This document shows, in pieces, positions 7,510 through 14,370 of a stretch of 20,102 nt of DNA. The stretch is from Actinomycetota bacterium. Lineage in GTDB: Bacteria > Actinomycetota > Actinomycetes > Nanopelagicales > Nanopelagicaceae. The notes below the pieces were generated by a model, which saw only the letters and a list, made by a program, of their open reading frames with translations, had not been told where the DNA came from and ran no database searches. Within the stretch, counting starts at the first letter, position 1. Every line of letters begins with the position of its first letter. The position numbers and the translations under genes are program-made. Location of the stretch: assembly GCA_002737595.1 (NCBI GenBank), contig NSHZ01000023.1:1-20102 (forward strand), written 5' to 3'.

Positions 7510-8886
7510 ATGCGCGTAAGAAGTAAGGAAGCCATTCTTTGTGCGTTGGCGATTCTCATTTCTCTCTTATCTCCAGTTCAGGTCTCGCATGCGGCGGAGC
7601 AACTAGTTCCGTATGTTCCTTGTGCAGAAACCCGTGCAGCGCCGTGCATCGAATCATTTCGACTGATCTCTAGCACTGGAATAGTCACCGAAGCGATCCC
7701 AACCGGCCCTACCTATAAGTCCGCATATTGTTTCGCAGAACTTTGCACTCCGCCAGTCAACATTTATCAATGGAAAACAGCAGGGATCTTTCATGAAAAT
7801 AAGACTGAGAACTTAATTCTTCAGGTTTACCAGTTTCCATTCGGTGCTACATACAAAGGTGGCTGTGGCCCAGGGTGCGACACAAAGAATGTGGATGAAA
7901 CTATAATCCGCATAGACGCTTCAGGTTTAAATGCGCCGAATCCAGTGGTGCACTTTCCAGATTTACCCAGCGATAAGGTATGTGGGACGGTTGTGAGCCC
8001 TGATTTCTGCAGTCGTCCTTGGGGATTGAATGGAGACTACAAATACGAAGTAACACTGAGGGCGATCAACACTTTTGACTTTAGCCATTCAAATGGAGAA
8101 GCACGTAGCGGTAATTTAACAATGCGAACTGATGCAAACGGAAACAAGCTCCTTACCTTCTCTGGTTATCCGGTGCCCTATTCTTACAATGTCGTAACCC
8201 CACGTAAGCCCGCTAACGATAAACAACTTGTGGCAGATATTTCTTACAATGTTATCGGTGTTTACGCTCACTCAGCTTTAAGTGAACAAGCGCAGTGGTT
8301 ATCTAAATGTGATTACGGGCGTGGAATGAGTTTGTGGTACAGCGGACAGTTGCAGTCAATGCCTACATGGGTACCTGAAGATTCTGCTCTCACTTTGCAG
8401 GTATCAAGTAGCCACTTAAGGGCAGATAAAAGCCCGAATGTAGGTGTGTTCAATATTGTTATGCCGATTGCTCTTGCGAAATGCCTTTGGGGAGTCGATC
8501 TGAGTAAAGCTGCATCTGCGACAATTTCTGCCTCTTATCCTGAATCAGGAATCTCTGAAATTGTTACAACATCGTCGCGTATAGTTGGAAACACTTACGA
8601 GGTATCGGCATCGGGCTTTCACTTTTCAGCTCCAGTTATCAAATTGAAGTTGAAACAAGATGCTAGTGCTCCGGCGATCGTGCCTGAGGCGCCAACCCCC
8701 TTACCATCAGCGGTCAAGACGCCTGTTGCAAGTGTGACGACACCCGCCCAAGGGGTTTCCACCTCTGCTACACGAAAAGTTTCGACCCCCAAGAAATCTA
8801 CGATCGTTTGCATTAAAGGAACTACTAAAAAGACCGTTACTGCGCTAAATCCAAAGTGTTCGGTGGGATTTAAGAAGAAGAGTTAA
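7510..8886 (+). CDS. Secreted protein of unknown function with a basic Cys-containing C-terminal tail
   Basis: The product has 458 residues. It opens with a Sec signal peptide (MRVRSKEAILCALAILISLL, then PVQVSHAAE), with likely cleavage near residue 29. The mature part is rich in Cys, aromatic residues and Ser/Thr, and looks beta-rich and extracellular; paired cysteines such as GGCGPGCDTK (about 117-126) suggest disulfides. From about residue 395 a Pro/Thr/Ser/Val linker (PEAPTPLPSAVKTPVASVTT) leads to a short final module, TIVCIKGTTKKTVTALNPKC plus GFKKKS. I recognise that kind of tail from other secreted proteins of freshwater actinobacteria, though its role is not known to me; cell-envelope attachment is a guess. 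The start at 7510 gives the signal peptide and is six bases after TACATT. Confidence 0.75.
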   Translation: MRVRSKEAILCALAILISLLSPVQVSHAAEQLVPYVPCAETRAAPCIESFRLISSTGIVTEAIPTGPTYKSAYCFAELCTPPVNIYQWKTAGIFHENKTENLILQVYQFPFGATYKGGCGPGCDTKNVDETIIRIDASGLNAPNPVVHFPDLPSDKVCGTVVSPDFCSRPWGLNGDYKYEVTLRAINTFDFSHSNGEARSGNLTMRTDANGNKLLTFSGYPVPYSYNVVTPRKPANDKQLVADISYNVIGVYAHSALSEQAQWLSKCDYGRGMSLWYSGQLQSMPTWVPEDSALTLQVSSSHLRADKSPNVGVFNIVMPIALAKCLWGVDLSKAASATISASYPESGISEIVTTSSRIVGNTYEVSASGFHFSAPVIKLKLKQDASAPAIVPEAPTPLPSAVKTPVASVTTPAQGVSTSATRKVSTPKKSTIVCIKGTTKKTVTALNPKCSVGFKKKS

Positions 8887-8895
8887 TTTCGAGTT

Positions 8896-8908
8896 GATTA
8901 TGAATCAC
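8896..8908. terminator. Small palindrome between convergent genes
   Basis: TGATT-ATG-AATCA lies in the 21-bp gap between the convergent secreted-protein and metallophosphoesterase genes. It has 5-bp arms and no T tract. It could be a weak bidirectional terminator, but the stem is too short to be confident. Confidence 0.2.
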
Positions 8909-9732
8909 TAGCGAGGCGTGAGAGTTAAAAGCGTTGCTTCGGGGGCGCATGCAATACGAAAAGGTGCGTACGGACTCGTACCCATTCCGGCAGAAACATG
9001 AAGCCATGGTTCATCCTTAATCCGAGTGAGACCACGAGCGCGCCACGTCGGCAAATCACAATTCGTCACAAGTGCTTTAGAGCCGCCCGGCCACGGAAGT
9101 CGAATTTGCCCGCCATGCGTATGTCCAGCGAAGACTAAATCCGCACCATCGTGTGCCATTGCGTCGAGCACTCGTCGATACGGCGCATGCGTTACGCCGA
9201 TAAAGAGATCAGATTCTCTTGCGCGCGGCCCCGCAACCTTTTCGTAATGGTCCATTTCAAGATGAGCATCATCAGTTCCACGAAATTCAATGGATAAACC
9301 ACCAAGTGTGAGAGCTGCTTTCTTGTCATCAAGGTCTTGCCAACCTGCAGCCGTGAGCGATGCAACAAGTTCGCGCCAGGGAAGTTCTGCGCCATGTGAA
9401 CGATTGCCATCGTCTTTCCTTAAGTACCAGAGTGGATTCTTGAGAGTCGGTGCATAGTAATCATTTGATCCCAGTACGAATGCTCCCGGAATATGCATGA
9501 GATCTGACATCGCATCGAGAGCCACACCAACGGCATCTGGATGTGCCAAATGATCGCCGGTGCTGATCACAAAATCCGGGCGATGCCCCGCGAGTGATTT
9601 GATCCACCCAATCTCTCGAAGGCGCCGAGGAGTGAGGTGGAGATCGGAGATATGCAGGATCCGAATCGGTCGCGCACCAGCGGGCAGTACGGGGGCTTCC
9701 GCCTGACGCAGGGTAAAGCGCGATGAGATCAC
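8908..9732 (-). CDS. Calcineurin-like metallophosphoesterase
   Basis: This 274-residue protein is a binuclear-metal phosphoesterase of the YkuE/Rv3683 type. Metal ligands are visible as ISDLHL (D30, H32), STGDHLAH (D60), GSNDYY (N90), GVTHAPY (H182) and FAGHTHGGQ (H204, H206). GSND replaces the common GNHD/E; I recall the same variant in other actinobacterial members. The N-terminus has no obvious membrane segment, so it is probably cytoplasmic. The start is GTG 9732, with a weak CACGAT hexamer six bases upstream. It is divergent from the YqeY-like gene with a 26-bp gap. In M. tuberculosis the homologue sits beside ponA2 and whiB4, which are not present here. The natural substrate is unknown. 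Confidence 0.85.
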   Translation of the reverse strand: MISSRFTLRQAEAPVLPAGARPIRILHISDLHLTPRRLREIGWIKSLAGHRPDFVISTGDHLAHPDAVGVALDAMSDLMHIPGAFVLGSNDYYAPTLKNPLWYLRKDDGNRSHGAELPWRELVASLTAAGWQDLDDKKAALTLGGLSIEFRGTDDAHLEMDHYEKVAGPRARESDLFIGVTHAPYRRVLDAMAHDGADLVFAGHTHGGQIRLPWPGGSKALVTNCDLPTWRARGLTRIKDEPWLHVSAGMGTSPYAPFRIACAPEATLLTLTPR

Positions 9733-9733
9733 G

Positions 9734-9748
9734 GTGCCATCGTGCCAT
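9734..9748. repeat. Direct repeat GTGCCAT in the divergent promoter region
   Basis: GTGCCAT occurs at 9734-9740 and 9742-9748, separated by one base, in the 26-bp gap between divergent starts at 9732 and 9759. Two turns of eight bases could form a binding site, or could be chance. Confidence 0.3.
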
Positions 9749-9758
9749 GATGGGGTCT

Positions 9759-10211
9759 ATGAGTATCAAAGAGACCCTCCAGAGCGACCTGACCGAAGCC
9801 ATCCGCAGCCGAAATGAATTACACACGGCCACGATCCGGATGGTGCTCACCGCGATCACCAATGAGGAGGTCTCCGGAAAGAGCGCTCGTATCCTCACCG
9901 ATGCCGAGATCATCACCGTGCTTTCGCGTGAGTCCAAGAAGCGCCGCGAAGCCGCCGAGGCATTTGCTGCAGGGGATCGCCAAGACCGCTCCGATCGCGA
10001 AAAAGCCGAAGGCGAAGTGATTGCCCTCTACTTACCGGCGCAGTTGGGCGAAGCTGAATTAGCGCAGATGATTAAAGAAGCCGTCGCCGAAAGTGGCGCA
10101 GCTGGTCCAAGCGGGATGGGCGCCGTCATGAAGTTGTTGCAACCAAAGATTGCTGGCAAAGCAGACGGCGCGATGGTTTCTGCCGCCGTGAAAGCTGCCC
10201 TCGGTCTGTAA
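9759..10211 (+). CDS. GatB/YqeY domain protein
   Basis: The 150-residue protein matches the stand-alone YqeY family, related to the tail domain of the GatB amidotransferase subunit that contacts tRNA. It shows the typical start MSIKETLQSDLTEAIRSRN, then TIRMVLTAITNEEV, the KKRREAAEAFAAGDRQD segment, EVIALYLPAQL, and a C-terminal GMGAVMKLLQPKIAGKADGA region. In-frame ATGs at 9723, 9747 and 9750 exist; 9759 matches homologues best and avoids overlap with the divergent gene. The function of stand-alone YqeY proteins is not settled; a link to tRNA-dependent amidation or tRNA binding is a family-level inference. The stop abuts, base to base, the stop of the convergent secreted-protein gene. Confidence 0.88.
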   Translation: MSIKETLQSDLTEAIRSRNELHTATIRMVLTAITNEEVSGKSARILTDAEIITVLSRESKKRREAAEAFAAGDRQDRSDREKAEGEVIALYLPAQLGEAELAQMIKEAVAESGAAGPSGMGAVMKLLQPKIAGKADGAMVSAAVKAALGL

Positions 10212-10886
10212 TTATTTTCCTGTTGCGGTGTAACGCATCAGAATGGTGTTATCGAGTTTAAGGTCGCTTCCCCAAATCAATTTTGCGCTTGGATTCCACT
10301 TGATCTGTTCGTAACCGTCCTTAACTCCCACTGCGTCTTCCGTGTAGATCTTGGCAAATGTCCACTTCGAGTCTTGGTAAGTACTTGCACTCCAACCCAT
10401 TGGTTCTGCGCTCTTTGTAAAGGTGCACTCAGCGATTGGATTGGTAGATCTAACGCACTCGGGATTGAGCGGTGCTTTATGTATAACAAGCGCTCGCCAT
10501 TTTGACCCAGTGGCTGCTACAAATTTCTTGCTCTTTGTTTCGCGAACTTGCGCGATGATGCCACCGTCGCCAATTTGTTGACGCGGCGATCCGATGTATT
10601 CAAGGCCAGAATCGTTAGCAATGTAATCCTTGGCCACTAAACCAATAGTGAGTGGATAAGAGGCAGTAAAAGTAATCACATCGGAATTAAATGATTTCTC
10701 AGTAGTAATGGCCACCGAGTCTTCGCCCACCTTCTTGCCGTTGGCATAGAGCGCGAACCAATTATCAGCCCAGACTTCAGCGGTGAAAGAGAGTGTTTTA
10801 GATTTGGTAGCAGCAGAAGCGACGGCGGTGGCGCCGATCGAGAGGGCAGCTATCAGCACTAGTCCGAGGGCGCGAGATTTTTTCAT
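10212..10886 (-). CDS. Secreted protein of unknown function, probable beta-sandwich
   Basis: This 224-residue protein begins with a clear signal peptide (KKSRALGLVLIAALSIGATA, with an AVASA-A cleavage region near residue 26). The mature part has a FTAEVWADNWFALYANGKKV segment (about 34-53) followed by a DVITFTASYPLTIGLVAKDY segment. That pattern resembles jelly-roll or galactose-binding-like domains in which a DNxFxLYVNGK strand pair occurs. Two cysteines (PECVRSTNPIAECTF) may form a disulfide. It ends in YTATGK with no anchor, so it is likely exported or periplasmic-equivalent. ATG 10886 is preceded at exactly six bases by TACGCT. It shares no spacer with yqeY (stops adjacent). Function and ligand are unknown; carbohydrate binding is only a guess. 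Confidence 0.7.
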   Translation of the reverse strand: MKKSRALGLVLIAALSIGATAVASAATKSKTLSFTAEVWADNWFALYANGKKVGEDSVAITTEKSFNSDVITFTASYPLTIGLVAKDYIANDSGLEYIGSPRQQIGDGGIIAQVRETKSKKFVAATGSKWRALVIHKAPLNPECVRSTNPIAECTFTKSAEPMGWSASTYQDSKWTFAKIYTEDAVGVKDGYEQIKWNPSAKLIWGSDLKLDNTILMRYTATGK

Positions 10887-10892
10887 ATTTTA

Positions 10893-10898
10893 AGCGTA
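10893..10898 (-). promoter_or_regulatory. -10 hexamer TACGCT for the secreted protein gene at 10886
   Basis: Read on the minus strand, TACGCT ends six bases before ATG 10886. The identical hexamer precedes the ATPase gene at 12902, also on the minus strand. Confidence 0.5.
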
Positions 10899-10935
10899 GA
10901 GCAACGGTGGAAAGTTGGATTACCTATTTGAAATA

Positions 10936-12003
10936 TCACAGAGAGTTGCCGGAGAGGTTTATAGAGCGGAGCCCAGCGAGGTCGCTTATCTCTGCACCGG
11001 CATCCTCGATACGTAAGAGTGCGGGGCTCTTAATCGCCTTAATCAATCGATCTTCGTTGCTTTTCACACGAAGGTTTTCCATGTGTAGTTCCAGCGCGGC
11101 CGCTAATTCTGTGGAGGCGCTTTTGCTCAACTCTTTGCTAGCGGCGATGGTGAGAGGGGCAAGTGTCGGGCTCACTCGGTTCACGATGACACCAGCGAAA
11201 GGCATGCCTTCCGAGAGAAGTCGCTCGATAAAGAACTCGGCTTCGCGAATAGGGTCACGTTCCGGAATCGCGACCACGATGAATGCGCTTCCTGGTGCTT
11301 TCAACAACTTATATGTTTCATCTGCGCGCTTACGAAAGCCACCAAAGACTGAATCAAGTGCGGCCACAAAGGCTGAGACATCAGCGAGGAACTCTCCTCC
11401 CAGAATTTTTGAAACAGTGGATGCAAAGAGTTGAATCCCGGCATTAAGGATGCGAGTCAGCGCCCACCCACCCACTTTTGCTGGCGTGGTGAGGAATTTA
11501 ATAAGTCGACCGTCGAGAAATGAACCGAGCCTGGCTGGTGCGTCAAGGAAGTCCAGTGCGGAACGGCTCGGGGGAGTGTCGACCACAATGAGATCCCACT
11601 CTTTCGAAGCCAGGAGTTGGCCGAGTTTTTCCATTGCCATGTACTCCTGGGTACCGGCAAAGGATGAAGAGAGAGATATATAGAACGGGTTTTCCAGAAT
11701 CGTGCGTGCGCGTTTAGCATCAGCGTGCGCTAACACAATCTCATCGAAAGTGCGTTTCATGTCAAGTTGCATGGCGTAGAGATTCGATATGTCTTTCACC
11801 GCGCGCGGTTCGAAACTCAATTCGTTGAGTCCCAACGCTTGTGCTAACCGCCGAGCAGGATCAATGGTGAGCACTACTGTCTTGCGCCCTTGCTCAGCGG
11901 CTTTCAGTGCAATCGCAGCTGCGGTAGTGGTCTTTCCCACTCCACCGGATCCGCAACAGAGAATCACACGAGTCTCTGGATCGTTCAATAACTCGCTGAT
12001 CAT
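10936..12003 (-). CDS. ArsA/Get3-like ATPase, second of a pair
   Basis: The product has 355 residues. It carries the deviant P-loop CCGSGGVGKTTTAAAIAL (about 16-33), the switch I region VLTIDPARRLAQALGL (44-59), and the switch II VVDTPPSRSALDFLD (140-154). These place it in the SIMIBI ATPases near ArsA and Get3. The neighbourhood matches the M. tuberculosis pair Rv3679-Rv3680, of which this would be the Rv3680-like partner. It has no arsenite-type cysteine cluster that I can see, and no ars genes are nearby, so arsenite export is unlikely; a role in handling membrane or client proteins, as for Get3, is inference. The start overlaps the stop of the upstream partner by four bases (ATGA), suggesting equal production of the two. 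Confidence 0.88.
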   Translation of the reverse strand: MISELLNDPETRVILCCGSGGVGKTTTAAAIALKAAEQGRKTVVLTIDPARRLAQALGLNELSFEPRAVKDISNLYAMQLDMKRTFDEIVLAHADAKRARTILENPFYISLSSSFAGTQEYMAMEKLGQLLASKEWDLIVVDTPPSRSALDFLDAPARLGSFLDGRLIKFLTTPAKVGGWALTRILNAGIQLFASTVSKILGGEFLADVSAFVAALDSVFGGFRKRADETYKLLKAPGSAFIVVAIPERDPIREAEFFIERLLSEGMPFAGVIVNRVSPTLAPLTIAASKELSKSASTELAAALELHMENLRVKSNEDRLIKAIKSPALLRIEDAGAEISDLAGLRSINLSGNSL

Positions 12004-12902
12004 GCTTCACGCAACCCAGTGGCGATGAATTCCAAAATCTCAAATGAAATCTCTTCACCCATATGTGCTATCTCTATCAAGTGGAAATCTTTAAGAAGCT
12101 CCAGCTGTTCCAGTTGCCGAGTGACGCGTTTACGGTAGCGATCGACTTCTAACCGAAGAGCTGTCGCAATATTGGAATCGACTGGATCGGAAAAAGTCCC
12201 AAATTCTTTCTCCTCGTGCATTTGATTCACGAATACGTGACCCACTTGAATGCCAAGTCCGCGCAATTCAGTAATTGCTTCTAGGGACTCTTGGATAGGC
12301 ATCTCTTCTGGCAGGGTGACCATGTGCACCGTAGTCATTTCAGAGTGCATAAGTTCGCTAATCGATTCCGCTTGCTTTCGAATTGGTCCTACTTTGGCAA
12401 GGGATACAAGTTGTGCGTTGATGTCGAGAAATTTTCCGATGCGCCCGGTAGGCGGGGCATCCATCACAACCGCGTCGTATACCCAGGGGCCTTCAAAAGT
12501 TGATCCCGATTTCTTTCCGGGGCGCCTTCGGGTGGCTTCGTACGCCTTTCCAGTGAGCAAGACATCTCGCAAGCCCGGCGCGATGGTGGTGGCAAAGTCG
12601 ATCACGCCAAATTTGGCGAGCGCCCGGCCAGCTGCCCCGGCTTTGTAATACATCTCGATGTATTCCAGGAGGGCCTCCCGGGGATCCACACTCATCCCCC
12701 AGAGATTCTCGGCAATCTCCACCTCCTGGTAGGGCAGATCTCCGCGCCCAAAGAGCGGTGCTAGCCCTGCTCGCCCCTCGACCTCCAGGAGCAGCGTCTT
12801 GGCTCCAGCCTGGGCAAAGGAGAGCGCCAGGGCGGCTGCCACGGTGGTCTTACCAGTCCCACCTTTGCCGGTCACCACGTGGAGGCGGGGTGCGGGACTC
12901 AT
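12000..12902 (-). CDS. ArsA/Get3-like ATPase, first of a pair
   Basis: The protein is 300 residues from ATG 12902. The P-loop is VVTGKGGTGKTTVAAALAL (9-27). A switch-I-like LLLEVEGRAGLAPLFG (37-52) and a switch II of VVMDAPPTGRIGKFLDI (145-161) follow, and DAPPTGR differs from the partner's DTPPSRS. It corresponds to Rv3679 of M. tuberculosis. The partner follows in the same transcript with an ATGA overlap; two different halves suggest a heterodimer that would form one nucleotide sandwich, as homodimeric Get3 does. A longer frame reaches 12947, but ATG 12902 is at the right place for a leaderless transcript (TACGCT six bases upstream) and fits the family start. It is divergent from the DUF4177-like gene. 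The whiB gene usually found beside this pair in actinobacteria is absent. Confidence 0.9.
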   Translation of the reverse strand: MSPAPRLHVVTGKGGTGKTTVAAALALSFAQAGAKTLLLEVEGRAGLAPLFGRGDLPYQEVEIAENLWGMSVDPREALLEYIEMYYKAGAAGRALAKFGVIDFATTIAPGLRDVLLTGKAYEATRRRPGKKSGSTFEGPWVYDAVVMDAPPTGRIGKFLDINAQLVSLAKVGPIRKQAESISELMHSEMTTVHMVTLPEEMPIQESLEAITELRGLGIQVGHVFVNQMHEEKEFGTFSDPVDSNIATALRLEVDRYRKRVTRQLEQLELLKDFHLIEIAHMGEEISFEILEFIATGLREA

Positions 12903-12908
12903 GCTCAC

Positions 12909-12914
12909 AGCGTA
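12909..12914 (-). promoter_or_regulatory. -10 hexamer TACGCT for the ATPase pair
   Basis: On the minus strand TACGCT ends six bases before ATG 12902, giving a predicted leaderless transcript for both ATPase genes. Confidence 0.5.
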
Positions 12915-12946
12915 ATAGCGATTGCACTTCTGGGCTCGGGCAGTCA

Positions 12947-12952
12947 TAGGGT
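12947..12952 (+). promoter_or_regulatory. -10 hexamer TAGGGT for the DUF4177-ridA-MBL operon
   Basis: TAGGGT ends six bases before ATG 12959. It faces away from the ATPase promoter; the two -10 elements are 32 bp apart. Confidence 0.5.
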
Positions 12953-12958
12953 GGGGCC

Positions 12959-13126
12959 ATGAGCGAAAAAACTATTTGGGAGTACGTCACCGTCCCTTTG
13001 CTATCCCACGCCACCAAACAGATCCTCGACAACTGGGGCCTTGATGGTTGGGAGCTTGTCCAGGTCATTCCCGCACCAGGTACCGGAGAACAACTCGTTG
13101 CCTATATGAAAAGAGTGAAGCAATGA
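12959..13126 (+). CDS. Small DUF4177-like protein
   Basis: This 55-residue protein reads MSEKTIWEYVTVPLLSHATK, then QILDNWGLDGWELVQVIP, and ends in a VAYMKRVKQ segment. The WEY start, the GWELV core and the final YMKR strand are typical of the small DUF4177 family, and the protein corresponds to Rv3678A by sequence and position. The function is unknown. Its stop overlaps the ridA start in ATGA. The start is supported by the TAGGGT hexamer six bases upstream. Confidence 0.85.
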   Translation: MSEKTIWEYVTVPLLSHATKQILDNWGLDGWELVQVIPAPGTGEQLVAYMKRVKQ

Positions 13127-13599
13127 CAGATGCAAAGAACGTCGTGACCGGTGAGCGTCTCGCCGCTCTTGGCTTGGAACTTCCAGAAGTGGCGGTCCCC
13201 GTTGCTGCCTACGTTCCTGCAGTGCGCATCGGAAATCTCATCTTCACGTCGGGCCAGTTGCCGATGGTCAATGGCGCGCTCTCAGCCACCGGCAAGCTCG
13301 GTGCTGAAATAAGCATTGAACAAGGCAAAGAGCTCGCACAGATTTGTGGACTCAATGCACTTGCTGCCATTGCAACTCTCGTGGATCTCGATGAAGTTGT
13401 TCAGGTAGTGAAGGTTCTCGCATTCGTTGCCAGTGCTCCTGGTTTCACGACGCAAGCACAAGTTGCCAATGGTGCCAGCGAACTCTTCGGAACAATCTTC
13501 GGTGATGCCGGAAAGCATGCACGTTCCTCTGTCGGCGTTGCAGAACTTCCACTCGGCGCACCTGTTGAGGTAGAAGTAGTTGTCGCGGTTCGCGGTTAA
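13123..13599 (+). CDS. RidA family protein (YjgF/YER057c/UK114)
   Basis: The 158-residue product belongs to the longer RidA subfamily found in actinobacteria (Rv3678c-like). Recognisable parts are VPVAAYVPAVRIGNLIFTSG (about 22-41), the QLPMVNG segment, the central CGLNALAAIATLVDLDEVVQ helix, and ARSSVGVAELPLGAPVEVEV (about 132-151), where the arginine matches the substrate-binding arginine of RidA. Classic RidA hydrolyses reactive enamine or imine intermediates released by PLP enzymes; whether this subfamily does so is uncertain. The start overlaps the DUF4177-like gene by four bases. A longer frame reaching 13048 overlaps that gene and lacks homology. Confidence 0.9.
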   Translation: MTDAKNVVTGERLAALGLELPEVAVPVAAYVPAVRIGNLIFTSGQLPMVNGALSATGKLGAEISIEQGKELAQICGLNALAAIATLVDLDEVVQVVKVLAFVASAPGFTTQAQVANGASELFGTIFGDAGKHARSSVGVAELPLGAPVEVEVVVAVRG

Positions 13600-13605
13600 T
13601 CTTTG

Positions 13606-14370
13606 ATGATTCCATCTTTTGTATCATTGGTACGGGCAGATAACCCCGGACCAATGACATTGGAGGGTACAAATTCTTGGATCATTGGAGCGCCCTCGGG
13701 TGCGTTAGTTATTGATCCTGGCCCGCTCATACAAGAACATTTAGATGCAATTGCGCTCGCAACAGATGGAAAAGTTGCCGGAATCTTTCTTACACACGGA
13801 CATCTCGATCACTCTGAAGGTGCGCAGCGCTTCTCGGAAATGGTGAAAACGCCCGTCTTTGCTCGCCTTCCAGAATTCACCTCAAAAGATGCCGCGCCAC
13901 TGGTTGATGGGTTTCAGATCAACGATGGTGAAGTAACTTTCCGCGTGATTGCTACTCCAGGCCACACTGCCGATTCACTCTCCTTCTTCGCCGAAAAAGG
14001 CAGTGATACTGGGCTTTTTACAGGTGACACTATTCTTGGTCGCGGTTCATCGATCGTGGCTTACCCCGACGGCTCGGTGGGTGCCTACCTGGCGTCGTTG
14101 CGCGCACTCTCGGCCATGCTTGGCAGCCGTAGCCCGGTTCCACTCTTGCCGGGGCATGGTCCGGTGAATGAATCGTCGCTTCCAGTGGTAGATCAATACT
14201 TGAGCCATCGCCTTGAACGTGTAGCACAAGTGCGTGCCGCAATGGCACGCGGCATCACCGATGTCCAAGCTATTACCGACGATGTATATGCGGGCATTCC
14301 GGAAAACCTTCAGTGGGCAGCACTGCTATCAGTGCATGCGCAAGTTGCTTATATTAACGAGCGCGCTTAG
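13606..14370 (+). CDS. Metallo-beta-lactamase-fold hydrolase
   Basis: This hydrolase has 254 residues. The metal site is complete: THGHLDHS (H64, H66, D68, H69), TPGHTADS (H120), FTGDTILG (D141) and LPGHGP (H184). The DNPGPMTLEGTNSW start and the C-terminal helical part (YLSHRLERVAQVRAAMARGI) resemble the LACTB2/Rv3677c-type proteins rather than true beta-lactamases or glyoxalase II. A role in hydrolysing an RNA or a thioester substrate is possible but unproven. ATG 13606 is chosen, though TTG 13603 just before it is also in frame; the upstream gene stops at 13599, so the genes are almost touching. The last 17 bases overlap the tail of the convergent crp gene. Confidence 0.88.
   Translation: MIPSFVSLVRADNPGPMTLEGTNSWIIGAPSGALVIDPGPLIQEHLDAIALATDGKVAGIFLTHGHLDHSEGAQRFSEMVKTPVFARLPEFTSKDAAPLVDGFQINDGEVTFRVIATPGHTADSLSFFAEKGSDTGLFTGDTILGRGSSIVAYPDGSVGAYLASLRALSAMLGSRSPVPLLPGHGPVNESSLPVVDQYLSHRLERVAQVRAAMARGITDVQAITDDVYAGIPENLQWAALLSVHAQVAYINERA

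Noticed and set aside
10936..12902. Arsenical pump ATPase
   Set aside because: Although the fold is ArsA-like, I see no arsenite-binding cysteine set and no arsB/arsR neighbours; the locus matches the conserved actinobacterial pair instead.
12903..12947. Longer start for the first ATPase
   Set aside because: The extension has no family support, and the -10 hexamer would then lie inside the coding region.
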